A stretch of 64,000 bases of DNA, taken from positions 2,232,001-2,296,000 of the forward strand of contig OZ244154.1 of NCBI GenBank assembly GCA_965216335.1. Reading direction: 5' to 3'. Origin of the DNA: JAHEJE01 sp965216335. Its GTDB lineage: Bacteria > Pseudomonadota > Alphaproteobacteria > Rhizobiales > Aestuariivirgaceae. Within the stretch, counting starts at the first letter, position 1. Each line of letters begins with the position of its first letter. The position numbers and the translations under genes are program-made. The notes under the pieces were generated by a model. The model did no database searches. It was not told where the DNA came from and saw only the letters and a program-made list of their open reading frames with translations. Of the stretch, positions 16,902-25,397 are shown one piece after another.

Positions 16902-17864
16902 TCACTTCCCCCGCACCATCGCGCACAAAATCTCGAACATCATCGTCACCCCGTTCAGCGCCGTGTAGCCGGACGGGTCGAACGGCGGTGACACCTCCAC
17001 CACATCGGCTCCGACGATGTTCAACCCCGCCAGCCGGCGCAGCAGGAACAGGGCCTCGCGGTTGGTAAAGCCGCCGATTTCGGGTGTGCCGGTGCCGGGC
17101 GCGAAGGCCGGGTCGAGGCAGTCGATGTCGAAGCTGACATAGGTCCGCCCGTCGCCGACAACCTCACGGGCGATCTTCATCGTTTCCTCGATGCCGCGGT
17201 CGTGAAATTCCTCAATGTCCATCATTCTGACGCCGTGTTTGGCGCCGAAGTCGCGGTCCTCCCAATCGTAGACCGAGCCACGCAGGCCGATCTGGATGGT
17301 GCGCTTGGGATTGAGCACGCCCTCTTCGATGGCCCGGGCGAACGGCGTACCATGGGTGAATTTGAAGCCGCCGAAATAGTTGTCCCACAGATCCGAATGG
17401 GCATCGAAATGCACCATGCCGACCGGCTCGTCCTTGCCCAATGCCCTGAGGATCGGCAGCGAAGTCAGATGATCGCCGCCCGCCGACAGCGGCCGGATGC
17501 CCTTGGCCACAACCTTGTCGTAAAACCCCTCGATCCGTTTCAGCGCATCGTCGACATCGACCGGATTGACCGGACAATCGCCCAGATCGGCCACCGAGGC
17601 CACCTCGAACGGGCTCATCTTCAGGGCATGATGCACCCGGCGCACCATCGACGACATGTCGCGCATCTGCCGCGGCCCATGCCGCGGGCCGGGCCGGTTG
17701 GTGGTGCCGCCGTCCCACGGCACACCGATCAGACCGATATCAACCCCGTCGGCCTCATCAAGCGCCACATGCGGCAGCCGCATGAACGTGGCGATGCCCG
17801 CAAAACGCGGCACATCCATGCCCGAAACAGGTTCGAAATGTTTACCCTTGGACTCCGCCATCAT
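16902..17864 (-). CDS. speB: Agmatinase-family ureohydrolase
   Basis: 320 residues. All metal-binding motifs are intact: GGDHLTS, FDAHSD and SFDIDCLDPAFAPGTG. This is the agmatinase/guanidinobutyrase branch, which splits a guanidino compound into an amine and urea in the cytoplasm; agmatine, guanidinobutyrate and guanidinopropionate cannot be told apart here. Start ATG 17864 (MMAESKGKHFE) follows GGGGAGAG on the minus strand; a longer in-frame extension to 17924 lacks support. The gene is convergent with the dehalogenase gene, their stops touching at 16901/16902. Compare the ureohydrolase at 7593-8513, which lacks the motif-1 histidine. Confidence 0.88.
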   Translation of the reverse strand: MMAESKGKHFEPVSGMDVPRFAGIATFMRLPHVALDEADGVDIGLIGVPWDGGTTNRPGPRHGPRQMRDMSSMVRRVHHALKMSPFEVASVADLGDCPVNPVDVDDALKRIEGFYDKVVAKGIRPLSAGGDHLTSLPILRALGKDEPVGMVHFDAHSDLWDNYFGGFKFTHGTPFARAIEEGVLNPKRTIQIGLRGSVYDWEDRDFGAKHGVRMMDIEEFHDRGIEETMKIAREVVGDGRTYVSFDIDCLDPAFAPGTGTPEIGGFTNREALFLLRRLAGLNIVGADVVEVSPPFDPSGYTALNGVTMMFEILCAMVRGK

Positions 17865-17951
17865 TGCTCTCCCCGAGTGATCCGCCCAAAACTTAGGACA
17901 TCGCCAAATCAGGGGAAAGCTCAAAGACGGTTCAGCGGCCCCGCCAGCCGA

Positions 17952-18800
17952 TCATTTCGCCATCAGCACCGGCGCTGTCATGTCGTGCAGAATGGTATCG
18001 GTCACCCCGCCGAACGCCTTTTCGCGCAGACGCGAGTGACTGTAGGCGCCCATGACCAGCAAATCGGCCCCGGCGTCGGCCAGGAAGTTCAAGATCGCCG
18101 CATCGGGCTTCACTTCAACTGACGGGTGGATTTCGACCCGGACATTGAGACCGTGGCGCTTCAGGTGCGCAGCAATGTCGGCACCGGGTTTATCGCCATG
18201 CACGTTGCGCCGCTGTTCGGGATTGATCACCAGCACCACCACATCGCCACCACGGCCCTTGAGCAGCGGGATGGCGTCGTTCACCGCGCGCACCGCTTTC
18301 CTGCCGCCGTCCCAGGCAATCACAGCTGTGCGCTTCTGCGTGTCGGGCCTGCCGATATAGGGTACGACATAGATCGGCCGGCCGGAGTCGAACAACACAC
18401 CATCAAGAATCGATTCCTGGAATGCCGCCCCGGCTTTGCTGGAATCCGGCTGGCCAAGAAATGCCATATCCGCATGACGGGCATAGAACGACAACCAGGC
18501 CGGCGCCTTGCTGGCACTGCATTCAATGATCTCACAATCATGCTCGACACCCCTGGCTTCGGCAGCGGCCCTGAACTTGGCGACCGCCGACTCGCTGGCC
18601 TTACGCACGATCTCCTGCTGCGCTTCATTCAGGCTGGTCGGAAAATCGATCCCGATATAGGTCGAAATGGTCGATTTGAGCGCCAGCGCCACCGCCGTCA
18701 CACGGGCCTGCTGTCGCTCGGCCAGGGCAAGCACCGCATTCACCCGGTGTTCGCACACCGGCGTGTCATCGATATGAACAAGTAGGTCTTTGAACGACAT
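17952..18800 (-). CDS. Universal stress protein, two-domain
   Basis: 282 residues from ATG 18800 (MSFKDLLVHID), which follows GGAGG. There are two Usp-like halves; the second ends MGAYSHSRLREKAFGGVTDTI, close to the E. coli UspE-like pattern with a partial ATP-binding GxxG region. The first half lacks a clear GxxG-x9-G motif, so it may not bind nucleotide. The role is stress survival in the cytoplasm. A degenerate FNR/FixK-type box with a plausible -10 (18834-18875) lies upstream, which parallels the stronger one before the other usp gene (6391-7425). The gene is divergent from the OmpA-family lipoprotein gene at 19060. Confidence 0.87.
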   Translation of the reverse strand: MSFKDLLVHIDDTPVCEHRVNAVLALAERQQARVTAVALALKSTISTYIGIDFPTSLNEAQQEIVRKASESAVAKFRAAAEARGVEHDCEIIECSASKAPAWLSFYARHADMAFLGQPDSSKAGAAFQESILDGVLFDSGRPIYVVPYIGRPDTQKRTAVIAWDGGRKAVRAVNDAIPLLKGRGGDVVVLVINPEQRRNVHGDKPGADIAAHLKRHGLNVRVEIHPSVEVKPDAAILNFLADAGADLLVMGAYSHSRLREKAFGGVTDTILHDMTAPVLMAK

Positions 18801-18833
18801 GCAAGCCTCCGCAGATTGAATTGATTGTGCTCT

Positions 18834-18875
18834 GCAATATGCGTTCACACGGATTTATCGTATGACTTAAATCAA
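18834..18875 (-). promoter_or_regulatory. Possible FNR/FixK-type promoter before the second usp gene
   Basis: ATGACTTAAATCAA (18862-18875) matches the TTGAY-N4-RTCAA pattern with one clear mismatch. A weak -10 (TATTGC, minus strand of 18834-18839) sits at the class II distance of 32 bp centre to centre. Weaker than the box at 7565-7578. Confidence 0.4.
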
Positions 18876-19059
18876 TTCGCGCCGGACACAGGACGCAAAT
18901 ACCGAGGCGGGCATTTGCACCCAGGGTTAACAAAATCTTTATTTTGCCGCATTACCCATGTCTATCGGGACCGCCGGGGGCAGAGCAGGAATTCTGCGCG
19001 GCGAGCACAAGACCAGCACCGGCACCAGACCGCGACCACATTCGGGAAAGACCGTTGAC

Positions 19060-19722
19060 ATGAAACCTACCGTTCTCATCGTAGCCAGCGCCCTGGCGAT
19101 CACCGCCTGCACGACCGACCCTTACACCGGCGAGCAGAAACTCTCCAATACTGCCATCGGCGCCGGCCTCGGTGCTGCCGGCGGTGCCGTTGCCGGCGCA
19201 CTGATTGGCAAGGGCACCAGCGCCAAGACCCGCAAAGCCGCCTTGATCGGTGCCGGCGTCGGCGCCCTGGTTGGCGGCGGCATCGGCGTCTATATGGACC
19301 AGCAGGAAGCAGCCCTGCGCCAGCGTCTGCAGGCCTCCGGCGTAAGCGTTACCCGGGTCGGCGACGACATCGTCCTCAACATGCCGTCCAACATCACCTT
19401 CGACTTCGGCAAGGCGGACATCAAGGCTGGCTTCTACGACGTGCTGAACTCCGTCGCCCTGGTGCTCAACGAGTACAACCGCTCGGTCGTCGACGTTTAC
19501 GGCCACACCGACAACGTCGGCTCCGACCAGGCCAACTTCGACCTGTCGATCCAGCGTTCCGAATCGGTGGCCAACTATCTCGCCGGCCAGCAGGTTAACC
19601 CGCAGCGCCTGTCACTGCAGGGCTTTGGCGAAACCCGCCCGATCGCCTCCAACGCCACCGAAAGCGGCCGCGCCCAGAACCGCCGCGTAGAGATCCGCAT
19701 CCAGCCGCTCACCCAGAGCTAG
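19060..19722 (+). CDS. OmpA-family outer-membrane lipoprotein (YiaD-like)
   Basis: 220 residues from ATG 19060. The N-terminus MKPTVLIVASALAITAC ends in a lipobox (ITAC), so Cys17 should be lipidated. A glycine/alanine-rich stretch with two glycine-zipper helices (GAGLGAAGGAVAGALIG, GAGVGALVGGGIGV) follows, then an OmpA C-terminal domain from about residue 105 (NITFDFGKADI, YGHTDNVGS, GFGETRPIASN, RRVEIRI) that binds peptidoglycan. It should tether the outer membrane to the wall. A longer in-frame extension to 18958 would hide the lipobox. The TAG stop is formed from TA (19720-19721) and the first G of a MITE-like element, exactly as at ltrA. The C-terminus is nonetheless of normal length. 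Confidence 0.88.
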   Translation: MKPTVLIVASALAITACTTDPYTGEQKLSNTAIGAGLGAAGGAVAGALIGKGTSAKTRKAALIGAGVGALVGGGIGVYMDQQEAALRQRLQASGVSVTRVGDDIVLNMPSNITFDFGKADIKAGFYDVLNSVALVLNEYNRSVVDVYGHTDNVGSDQANFDLSIQRSESVANYLAGQQVNPQRLSLQGFGETRPIASNATESGRAQNRRVEIRIQPLTQS

Positions 19723-19983
19723 AGCCTTTTTTGGCACTACCGAGCCATTTGACCGGCTTTTCGCGTTTGCTGGCAAGGCAGGCGGCACGCCGTGGTCTGG
19801 TTGACCACAAGTGCCGCCTAACGCTGTCCAGCGAGCACGAAAAGCCGGCCTTCGGTGGGACAAATTCGCCCATCCGGTGCGCCATGCCGCTTGCCCGATG
19901 CACCACATCGCGCGGTGCGACATGGCTTGCCGGGCTGAACGAATTTGACCCATCAAATGGCTCGGTAGTGTCAAAAAAGGCTC
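19722..19983. mobile_element. MITE-like element, family 1, copy B (262 bp)
   Basis: Same length and layout as 6099-6360, with about twelve base differences. TA flanks both ends (19720-19721 and 19984-19985). In the terminal repeats the A-T pair of copy A at left position 16 is C-G here, a change in both arms; another left-arm change (A to G) leaves a G-T pair. It lies between the convergent OmpA lipoprotein gene and the aminoethylphosphonate permease gene, and its inner hairpins could end transcription from both sides. The 99 bp from its end to the permease stop hold nothing recognisable. Confidence 0.85.
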
Positions 19984-20082
19984 TAGCGCCGGCGGCGCTG
20001 GCGGGAGCTTTGCCGACGGGTGTTGCCTGTTGAACGGGCAACGGGTGTCCTCATCGGCGGTCAACCGGCTGTTGGCAGCAGG

Positions 20083-22083
20083 TTACCGCCGGCGCCAGGC
20101 CTGTGTTCTTTGCAGCACGCCGCGGCTCAGCCCCATGTGCACCAGCCGCGCCAGCGCGTTGGTATAGAAGATCATCATGCCCATCGCCGCGGCCGGGGCG
20201 ATGTCGCCAGCGTCGTCCATGTTGAGCACCGCCACAGAGGCCAGCGTCGTGTCCGGCGAATACAGGAACACCACCGCCGACACCGTCGTCATGGCGTTGA
20301 CGAAGATATAGATCGAGATGTCGAGGATGGCCGGCAGGCACACCGGCACCGTGACCCGCGAGAACAGCTTCCACACCGGCTGCTTGAGCGACGCGGACAC
20401 CGACTCGAACTCGCCGTCCATCTGCTTCAGCGCGGTCAGCGCCGTCAGATGTCCCACGGTATAAAAGTGCGTCACGGTACAGATCACCATGATCGCCAGG
20501 GTGCCATACAGGAAGTTGAGCGGGTTGTCCGGGTTGTTGAAGAAGAAGATGTAGGCCAGGCCGAGCACCATCCCGGGAATGGCCATCGGCATCATCGCCA
20601 GCATCTGGAAGACGCCCCGCCCGGTGCGGAAACCATTGGTCTTTTCCACCATGTATCCGCCGGCGAAGATCACCGCAGTGCCGACCACCGCCGTCCACAG
20701 CGCCAGCTTGATCGAGTTCCAGTAACTGTCCCAGCCACCGCCATCCATGATGTCGAAATTGTAGTTGTTGAGCGACAGCGACAGGTCGTAGGGCCAGAAC
20801 TTGATCAGCGCCGCATACTGGCACATGCCGAGCAGGCCGAGGATGAACACGGCGACCAACGCGCAGTAGATCAGGCACAGCCGGTCGAACTTTACGTCCG
20901 GCTTGGGCTCGAGCGCCACCGACCGGGCCGTCAGCAAAGCCACCTGGCGGCGTTGTACGAAGCGGTCGACGGTGAACGCCAGCAGCGCCGGCACCAGCAG
21001 GACCACCGAGACCACGGCACCCATCTCGAAGTTTTGCTGGCCGATCACCTGCTTGTAGATGTCGACCGCCAGCACGTTGTACTGGCCGCCGATCACCTTG
21101 GGCAGGCCGAAATCGGTGATCACCAGGTTGAACACCACGAAGGCCGCCGAGATCAGGCCGTAGCGCGCCCCCGGCAGTGTCACCGTCCAGAAGGTCTTCC
21201 ACGGGCTCGCCCTGAGCGCCGTTGCCGCCTCATAGAGCCGGGCATCGGAGATCGACAGCGCCGTCTGGATGATGATGTAGGCATGCGGCAGGGTGAAGAA
21301 CACCGAGCCGATGACGATGCCGATCGGCCCGTAGATTGAATAACCGAACAGCAGCTCCTTGATCACCCCCTGGTTTCCGAACAGATAGACCAGTGCAATG
21401 CCCGGCAACAGCGACGGCACCAGGATCGGCACCACGGCGACGAGCCGGAAGAACCCCTTGAAACGCATCATCGAGCGGTTGAGCGCATAGGCAAATCCAA
21501 ACGCGATGGTCACCGTGATGATGGTCGATATGGCGGCGATGAAAATAGAGTTGTAGATCGAGTAGAACAGCGCCGGGGTTGAGAAATAGCGTAGATAGTT
21601 GCCGACACCACTGGTCTTGGCCGGCCTCAGCGTCACCCGCCGGAAGTCGTTGCTCGAATACTCATGCCACTCGGTATCGGCAATACGCTCCGATCCGAAC
21701 AGCATCACCCCATCGGGCCTGACGATGCGCACCCGGTAGTTCGTCTTGGCCCGGAATGAGAAGTCCGGAAACAGCTTGGTCACCGACAGCCGGGTATCGC
21801 TCGACGCCGACGTGTCGACCGCATCCGGCTCGAGCGCGGCCACGAGGTCCGCCGCCGTCTGCTCGGCCTGCCAGCCTTCACCTTTGTCGACCTGGAAGGC
21901 ATAGTTCGTCAGATCGAATTCGTAGGTGGTGAACGACTTCGACATCATCGCATACAGCGGCATGGCCAATGTGACGACGAGGTACAGCCCGATAACCACC
22001 ATAAAGCCACGCATGAGAACATCATCGCGGCTCAGCTTCGGCTTGATCCGTGGCAGGTTGGCGCTGTCGGCGGTAACGGCCAT
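20083..22083 (-). CDS. aepW: Two-domain ABC permease, 2-aminoethylphosphonate type
   Basis: 666 residues: two fused BPD permease halves, each with about six membrane segments and an EAA loop (first EAATALRASPWKTFW near residue 285, second FESVSASLKQPVWKLF near 560). A hydrophilic insertion of about 110 residues (50-165) follows the first membrane segment and should face the periplasm. The arrangement matches the permease usually annotated for 2-aminoethylphosphonate (PhnU2/AepW type); related fused permeases carry iron(III), so substrate is inferred from the whole operon. The ATG at 22083 lies one base after the stop of the ATPase gene, indicating coupled translation. Last gene of the three-gene operon. 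Confidence 0.82.
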   Translation of the reverse strand: MAVTADSANLPRIKPKLSRDDVLMRGFMVVIGLYLVVTLAMPLYAMMSKSFTTYEFDLTNYAFQVDKGEGWQAEQTAADLVAALEPDAVDTSASSDTRLSVTKLFPDFSFRAKTNYRVRIVRPDGVMLFGSERIADTEWHEYSSNDFRRVTLRPAKTSGVGNYLRYFSTPALFYSIYNSIFIAAISTIITVTIAFGFAYALNRSMMRFKGFFRLVAVVPILVPSLLPGIALVYLFGNQGVIKELLFGYSIYGPIGIVIGSVFFTLPHAYIIIQTALSISDARLYEAATALRASPWKTFWTVTLPGARYGLISAAFVVFNLVITDFGLPKVIGGQYNVLAVDIYKQVIGQQNFEMGAVVSVVLLVPALLAFTVDRFVQRRQVALLTARSVALEPKPDVKFDRLCLIYCALVAVFILGLLGMCQYAALIKFWPYDLSLSLNNYNFDIMDGGGWDSYWNSIKLALWTAVVGTAVIFAGGYMVEKTNGFRTGRGVFQMLAMMPMAIPGMVLGLAYIFFFNNPDNPLNFLYGTLAIMVICTVTHFYTVGHLTALTALKQMDGEFESVSASLKQPVWKLFSRVTVPVCLPAILDISIYIFVNAMTTVSAVVFLYSPDTTLASVAVLNMDDAGDIAPAAAMGMMIFYTNALARLVHMGLSRGVLQRTQAWRRR

Positions 22084-22084
22084 G

Positions 22085-23200
22085 TCAGCCGTCCCTGACG
22101 AACAGCTTCAAACGCTCCGGCGGCAACTCGATCTTGAGCTCTTTGCCCTCGGTGAGTTTCATCCGGCGCGCTGCGTTGATCGACAGATTGGCGATCAGGC
22201 GCTGGTCCTTCAGCTTGCCGCCCGTCAATTCCGCCCGCCAGAACGAGCCGAGAAACTCCATGTCGCCGATTTGAGCTTCGAAAGTGTTGCCCGGCGTCCT
22301 GATCACATCGCGCGAACCCGGGTCTTTCGCCCCCCGGCCATGCGGCACGATGTCTTCCGGCCGGATGGTCGCGATCACCCTGGTGCCCTTGGCAAAGTCA
22401 TGCGCCGCACACTCCAGATTGGCCGATCCGATGGCCACCTTGCCACCGGCCGCCACCTCGGCCTCGATCTGGTTCATCTCGCCGATGAAGTCGGCCACGA
22501 ACAGCGTCTCCGGTTCGCTGTAAATCTCGCTTGGCGTACCGACCTGTTCGATCACACCATGGTTCATCACAACGATCCGGTCTGCCATGGCCAGGGCTTC
22601 CTCCTGGTCATGCGTCACCATGATCGTCGTCACGCCAATATTTTCCTGCAGCGCCTTGATCTCGTGGCGCAGGTGCACCCGCACCTTGGCATCGAGCGCT
22701 GACAGCGGTTCATCGAGCAGCAAAAGGCCCGGCGAGGTCGCCAGCGCCCGTGCCAGCGCCACCCTCTGCTGCTGGCCGCCGGACAGCTGCGCCGGATATT
22801 TGCTCGACTGATCCGGCAACCCGACCAACGCCAGAAGTTCCTTCACCCGGGCCTTGATCTTGTCTTTCGCCAGCCCCTGGTTTTCCAGGCCATAGGCGAC
22901 ATTGCGCTGGATCGTCAGGTTTGGGAACAGCGCGTAGGACTGGAACACGATACCGAAATCACGTTCAGACGGCGGCAACGCGGAAACATCCTTACCGCCC
23001 TGTTCGATGCTGCCGGCGGTCTGGATGTCCAATCCGGCAATGGCGCGCAGCAACGTTGTCTTGCCGCAGCCGGACGGGCCCAGAAAACACACGAACTCTC
23101 CCTCGTCGATGTCAAGTGAGATGTCTTTCAGCGCCGTGAACGCGCCGAATTTCTTCAGCAGATCGCGAATGCGCAGATAGGAGTGCCGGTCGTCTCGCAT
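22085..23200 (-). CDS. aepV: ABC transporter ATPase, 2-aminoethylphosphonate type
   Basis: 371 residues. Walker A GPSGCGKTT, Q-loop FQSYALFPN, signature LSGGQQQR, Walker B LLLLDEPLSALD and the switch His in VTHDQEEA are intact. The C-terminal 130 residues form a TOBE-like domain, as in the Pot/MalK-type importers and the family annotated PhnT2/AepV. It powers uptake through the permease encoded directly downstream. The gene is second in the operon, 117 bp after the binding-protein gene; the gap carries a strong stem-loop (23256-23282) likely to lower its expression relative to the binding protein. ATG 23200 (MRDDRHSYLRIRD). Confidence 0.87.
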   Translation of the reverse strand: MRDDRHSYLRIRDLLKKFGAFTALKDISLDIDEGEFVCFLGPSGCGKTTLLRAIAGLDIQTAGSIEQGGKDVSALPPSERDFGIVFQSYALFPNLTIQRNVAYGLENQGLAKDKIKARVKELLALVGLPDQSSKYPAQLSGGQQQRVALARALATSPGLLLLDEPLSALDAKVRVHLRHEIKALQENIGVTTIMVTHDQEEALAMADRIVVMNHGVIEQVGTPSEIYSEPETLFVADFIGEMNQIEAEVAAGGKVAIGSANLECAAHDFAKGTRVIATIRPEDIVPHGRGAKDPGSRDVIRTPGNTFEAQIGDMEFLGSFWRAELTGGKLKDQRLIANLSINAARRMKLTEGKELKIELPPERLKLFVRDG

Positions 23201-23255
23201 GAACCCTGTTGCCTAGGATTGAGTGCATGATCCGGACAAGGCCGGAAAACCCGCA

Positions 23256-23282
23256 CGGGCGATGTGCAACACACATCGCCCG
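23256..23282 (-). terminator. Stem-loop between binding-protein and ATPase genes
   Basis: CGGGCGATGTG pairs perfectly with CACATCGCCCG across a five-base loop; GGGTTTT follows on the minus strand. This is typical of the partial terminator or mRNA-protecting hairpin after a periplasmic binding-protein gene. Confidence 0.6.
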
Positions 23283-23317
23283 GCGATTGTTGACCCGGGC
23301 CGGGTCGGCCGTCAGCC

Positions 23318-24358
23318 TTAGCCCTTCGGCTCGGACTTCGAGTCGTAGCGCTTGGCCCATTCCTTCAGGATTGCCGCGCGGTTGTTGGCGGCAAACTCGA
23401 AGTCATTGTCGATCATCTTCTCCAGCAGGTTTTCCGGGAAGTGCTCGACCGGCTTGGCGACACCTGGCATGGCGACAACCGCATAACCGGAATTGTACAG
23501 TTCGTTGGCCTTTTTGGTGATCGACCAGTCAACGAGTTTCTTGGCGGCATCCAGTTTGGATGTTCCGGCGACGATCGCCGTTGCTTCCATATCCCAGCCG
23601 ACACCTTCCTCAGGCACGATGATTTCCAATGGCGCGCCGGCGGCCTTTGACTTTGCACCCCGGAAAGCGAATGACACACCGATCGGAATTTCACCGGCCG
23701 CCGCCAGCTTGCACGGCTTTGAACCGGAGTGGGTGTAGCGCGCAATGTTCTCGTGCAGCCCGTCCATATACTTCCAGCCCTCTTCTTCGCCGAACATCTG
23801 CAGCCAGCTCGACACATCAAGGAAGCCGGTGCCCGATGAATTCGGGTTCGGCATGATGACATGGCCCTTGTACTCAGGCTTGGTCAGGTCCTTCCAGGTC
23901 TTCGGCGGCGTCAGGCCGGCCTTACCGGCTTCAACCGTGTTGTAGCAGACAGACGCCACCCAGGCGTCCATGCCCACCCAGGCCGGCGGGTTCGATTTGT
24001 CGACGAATTTCGGGTCGAGCTTGTCGACGCCGGCCGGCGCATAGGGCTCCAGCATGCCTTCGGTCTTGAGCAGCAGCAGCGATGTTGCCGCCAGGCCCCA
24101 GATCACGTCGGCCTGCGGGTTGTCCTTTTCCGCTAACAGCTTGGCCGTCACGATGCCGGTAGAATCGCGCACCCACTTGATCTTGATGTCGGGATGGTCG
24201 GCGTTAAACGCCTCGGCATACCGCTTGAGGTCCTCCGCCTCCACCGCGGTGTAGACCGTCAGTTCCGTTTCGGCCTGTGCTGCAACGCCGCCATAGGCCA
24301 CCATTGTGGCCGCCAGCGCCGCGCTTGCTGCAATCTTTGTAAAAGTCCGTCTCAACAT
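23318..24358 (-). CDS. aepX: Periplasmic binding protein, 2-aminoethylphosphonate type
   Basis: 346 residues with a signal peptide (cleavage probably after GVAAQA near residue 29) and the family-1 extracellular binding-protein fold starting LTVYTAVEAEDLKRYAEAF. Sequence features such as DVIWGLAATSLLLLKTEGML and IMPNPNSSGTGFLDV resemble proteins annotated as 2-aminoethylphosphonate binding (AepX/PhnS2); iron(III)-binding relatives have a conserved Tyr pair that I do not see clearly here. It should capture substrate in the periplasm for the downstream ATPase and permease. First gene of the operon. The 190 bp upstream, shared with a divergent DUF1330 gene, must hold its promoter, but no operator stands out. 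Confidence 0.82.
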   Translation of the reverse strand: MLRRTFTKIAASAALAATMVAYGGVAAQAETELTVYTAVEAEDLKRYAEAFNADHPDIKIKWVRDSTGIVTAKLLAEKDNPQADVIWGLAATSLLLLKTEGMLEPYAPAGVDKLDPKFVDKSNPPAWVGMDAWVASVCYNTVEAGKAGLTPPKTWKDLTKPEYKGHVIMPNPNSSGTGFLDVSSWLQMFGEEEGWKYMDGLHENIARYTHSGSKPCKLAAAGEIPIGVSFAFRGAKSKAAGAPLEIIVPEEGVGWDMEATAIVAGTSKLDAAKKLVDWSITKKANELYNSGYAVVAMPGVAKPVEHFPENLLEKMIDNDFEFAANNRAAILKEWAKRYDSKSEPKG

Positions 24359-24548
24359 GAACGTTCCTCCCTTTTTGAACTCAGTTGTTGATCTGTCCTG
24401 TCGTCTCTATATGTCCTCAATGACAGTCTCGTTTCACCCGTCTCCAATTCAAGACGCTCCGATAGTATTTGGCAATAGCCACATGCCATAAGTCAACTCG
24501 TTTGATCGTATAACACGCATAAAAAAAACCTATATGAGGTGCACGACT

Positions 24549-24833
24549 ATGAAAGCCTATTGGATCGCCCACGTTACGGTAACGGACCCGGAGCCCTATA
24601 AGCTCTATGCGCAAGCCGCACCGGCTGCTTTCGAGAGATTTGGCGCCCGCATCCTGGCGCGCGGCGGCCGCCACACGCAACTCGAAGGCGCCGGCAAGGC
24701 GCGCAACGTCGTCATTGAGTTCAATTCATACGATGATGCCGTCGCCTGCTACAACTCACCCGAATACCAGTCGGCCCGTGCCCACCGCGAAAACGCCGGC
24801 CTCGCCGACATCGTCATCGTCGAAGGTGTCTGA
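24549..24833 (+). CDS. DUF1330-family protein
   Basis: 94 residues, a single ferredoxin-like alpha/beta domain. The N-terminal MKAYWIAHVTVTDPEPYKLYA and the central ARGGRHTQLEG and NVVIEFNSYDDAVACYNSPEYQ are typical of DUF1330 (PF07045), a dimeric family without an established reaction. The start at ATG 24549 is set by GAGGTG at 24536-24541; a nearer in-frame ATG at 24534 overlaps that site. It diverges from the binding-protein gene aepX and converges on the SRPBCC gene, with six bases between the two stops. Its job cannot be inferred from the neighbours. Confidence 0.82.
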   Translation: MKAYWIAHVTVTDPEPYKLYAQAAPAAFERFGARILARGGRHTQLEGAGKARNVVIEFNSYDDAVACYNSPEYQSARAHRENAGLADIVIVEGV

Positions 24834-24839
24834 CCCGGA

Positions 24840-25253
24840 TCAACCGAACTTTTTCTTCAGAGCCTCAAGACCGCCTTCATAGATGCCGGCGACAATCTGC
24901 TTGGCCCGTTCCTCCGGCGCACCGTCTGCAGCAAAACGGCCCGACCAGGTGAGCGTCGAACCGCTTTCATTTGCGGCAACGCTGAGACTCGACCGATAGT
25001 CGGACACCGGCAACGGCCCCTCGATGATGCTGTACTCCAGTGTCATCGTCGCGTCGTCCTTCAGGTCCAGTTTTTCGATGAGCCGTGCGCCGTCGCCAAC
25101 CGTAATCGTTCTGTGCACGGCATCGCCGACGGTCTCGGCCAAGGATGCCGAACACGCCGGATGCCAATCGGCAATATTGCCGAAGTCACTGACCAGCGCC
25201 CACACCGTCTGTGCGTCCGCCGCAACCGTTGCCTGTCTGACGACCTCTAGCAT
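24840..25253 (-). CDS. SRPBCC (START-like) lipid/ligand-binding protein
   Basis: 137 residues. The fold begins VVRQATVAADAQTVWALVSDFGNIADWHPA and ends IVAGIYEGGLEALKKKFG, the helix-grip pattern of the polyketide-cyclase/START superfamily (SRPBCC, PF10604). Members bind hydrophobic ligands in a deep pocket; most bacterial ones have no known role. ATG 25253 (MLEVVRQ) follows GGGGGA and is preferred to an in-frame start at 25277. It is a stand-alone gene, convergent with the DUF1330 gene and divergent from dapB. Confidence 0.82.
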   Translation of the reverse strand: MLEVVRQATVAADAQTVWALVSDFGNIADWHPACSASLAETVGDAVHRTITVGDGARLIEKLDLKDDATMTLEYSIIEGPLPVSDYRSSLSVAANESGSTLTWSGRFAADGAPEERAKQIVAGIYEGGLEALKKKFG

Positions 25254-25397
25254 CACGAAAATCCCCCTTGAATGCACTCATTCCTGCGTGTCAGCACCAT
25301 ATCAGCCGTGCCTGTTATGACAACGTCCAACGGCGGCCTTTTCAACCGGCATTGCCGCTGGTATGACGACGCCACGAACCTCAGCGGAAAGATCGTC

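Noticed and set aside
20020..21339. A 439-residue frame on the plus strand opposite the permease gene
   Set aside because: Very rich in His, Arg and Gln with no recognisable domain, as expected for the complement of a GC-rich membrane-protein gene.
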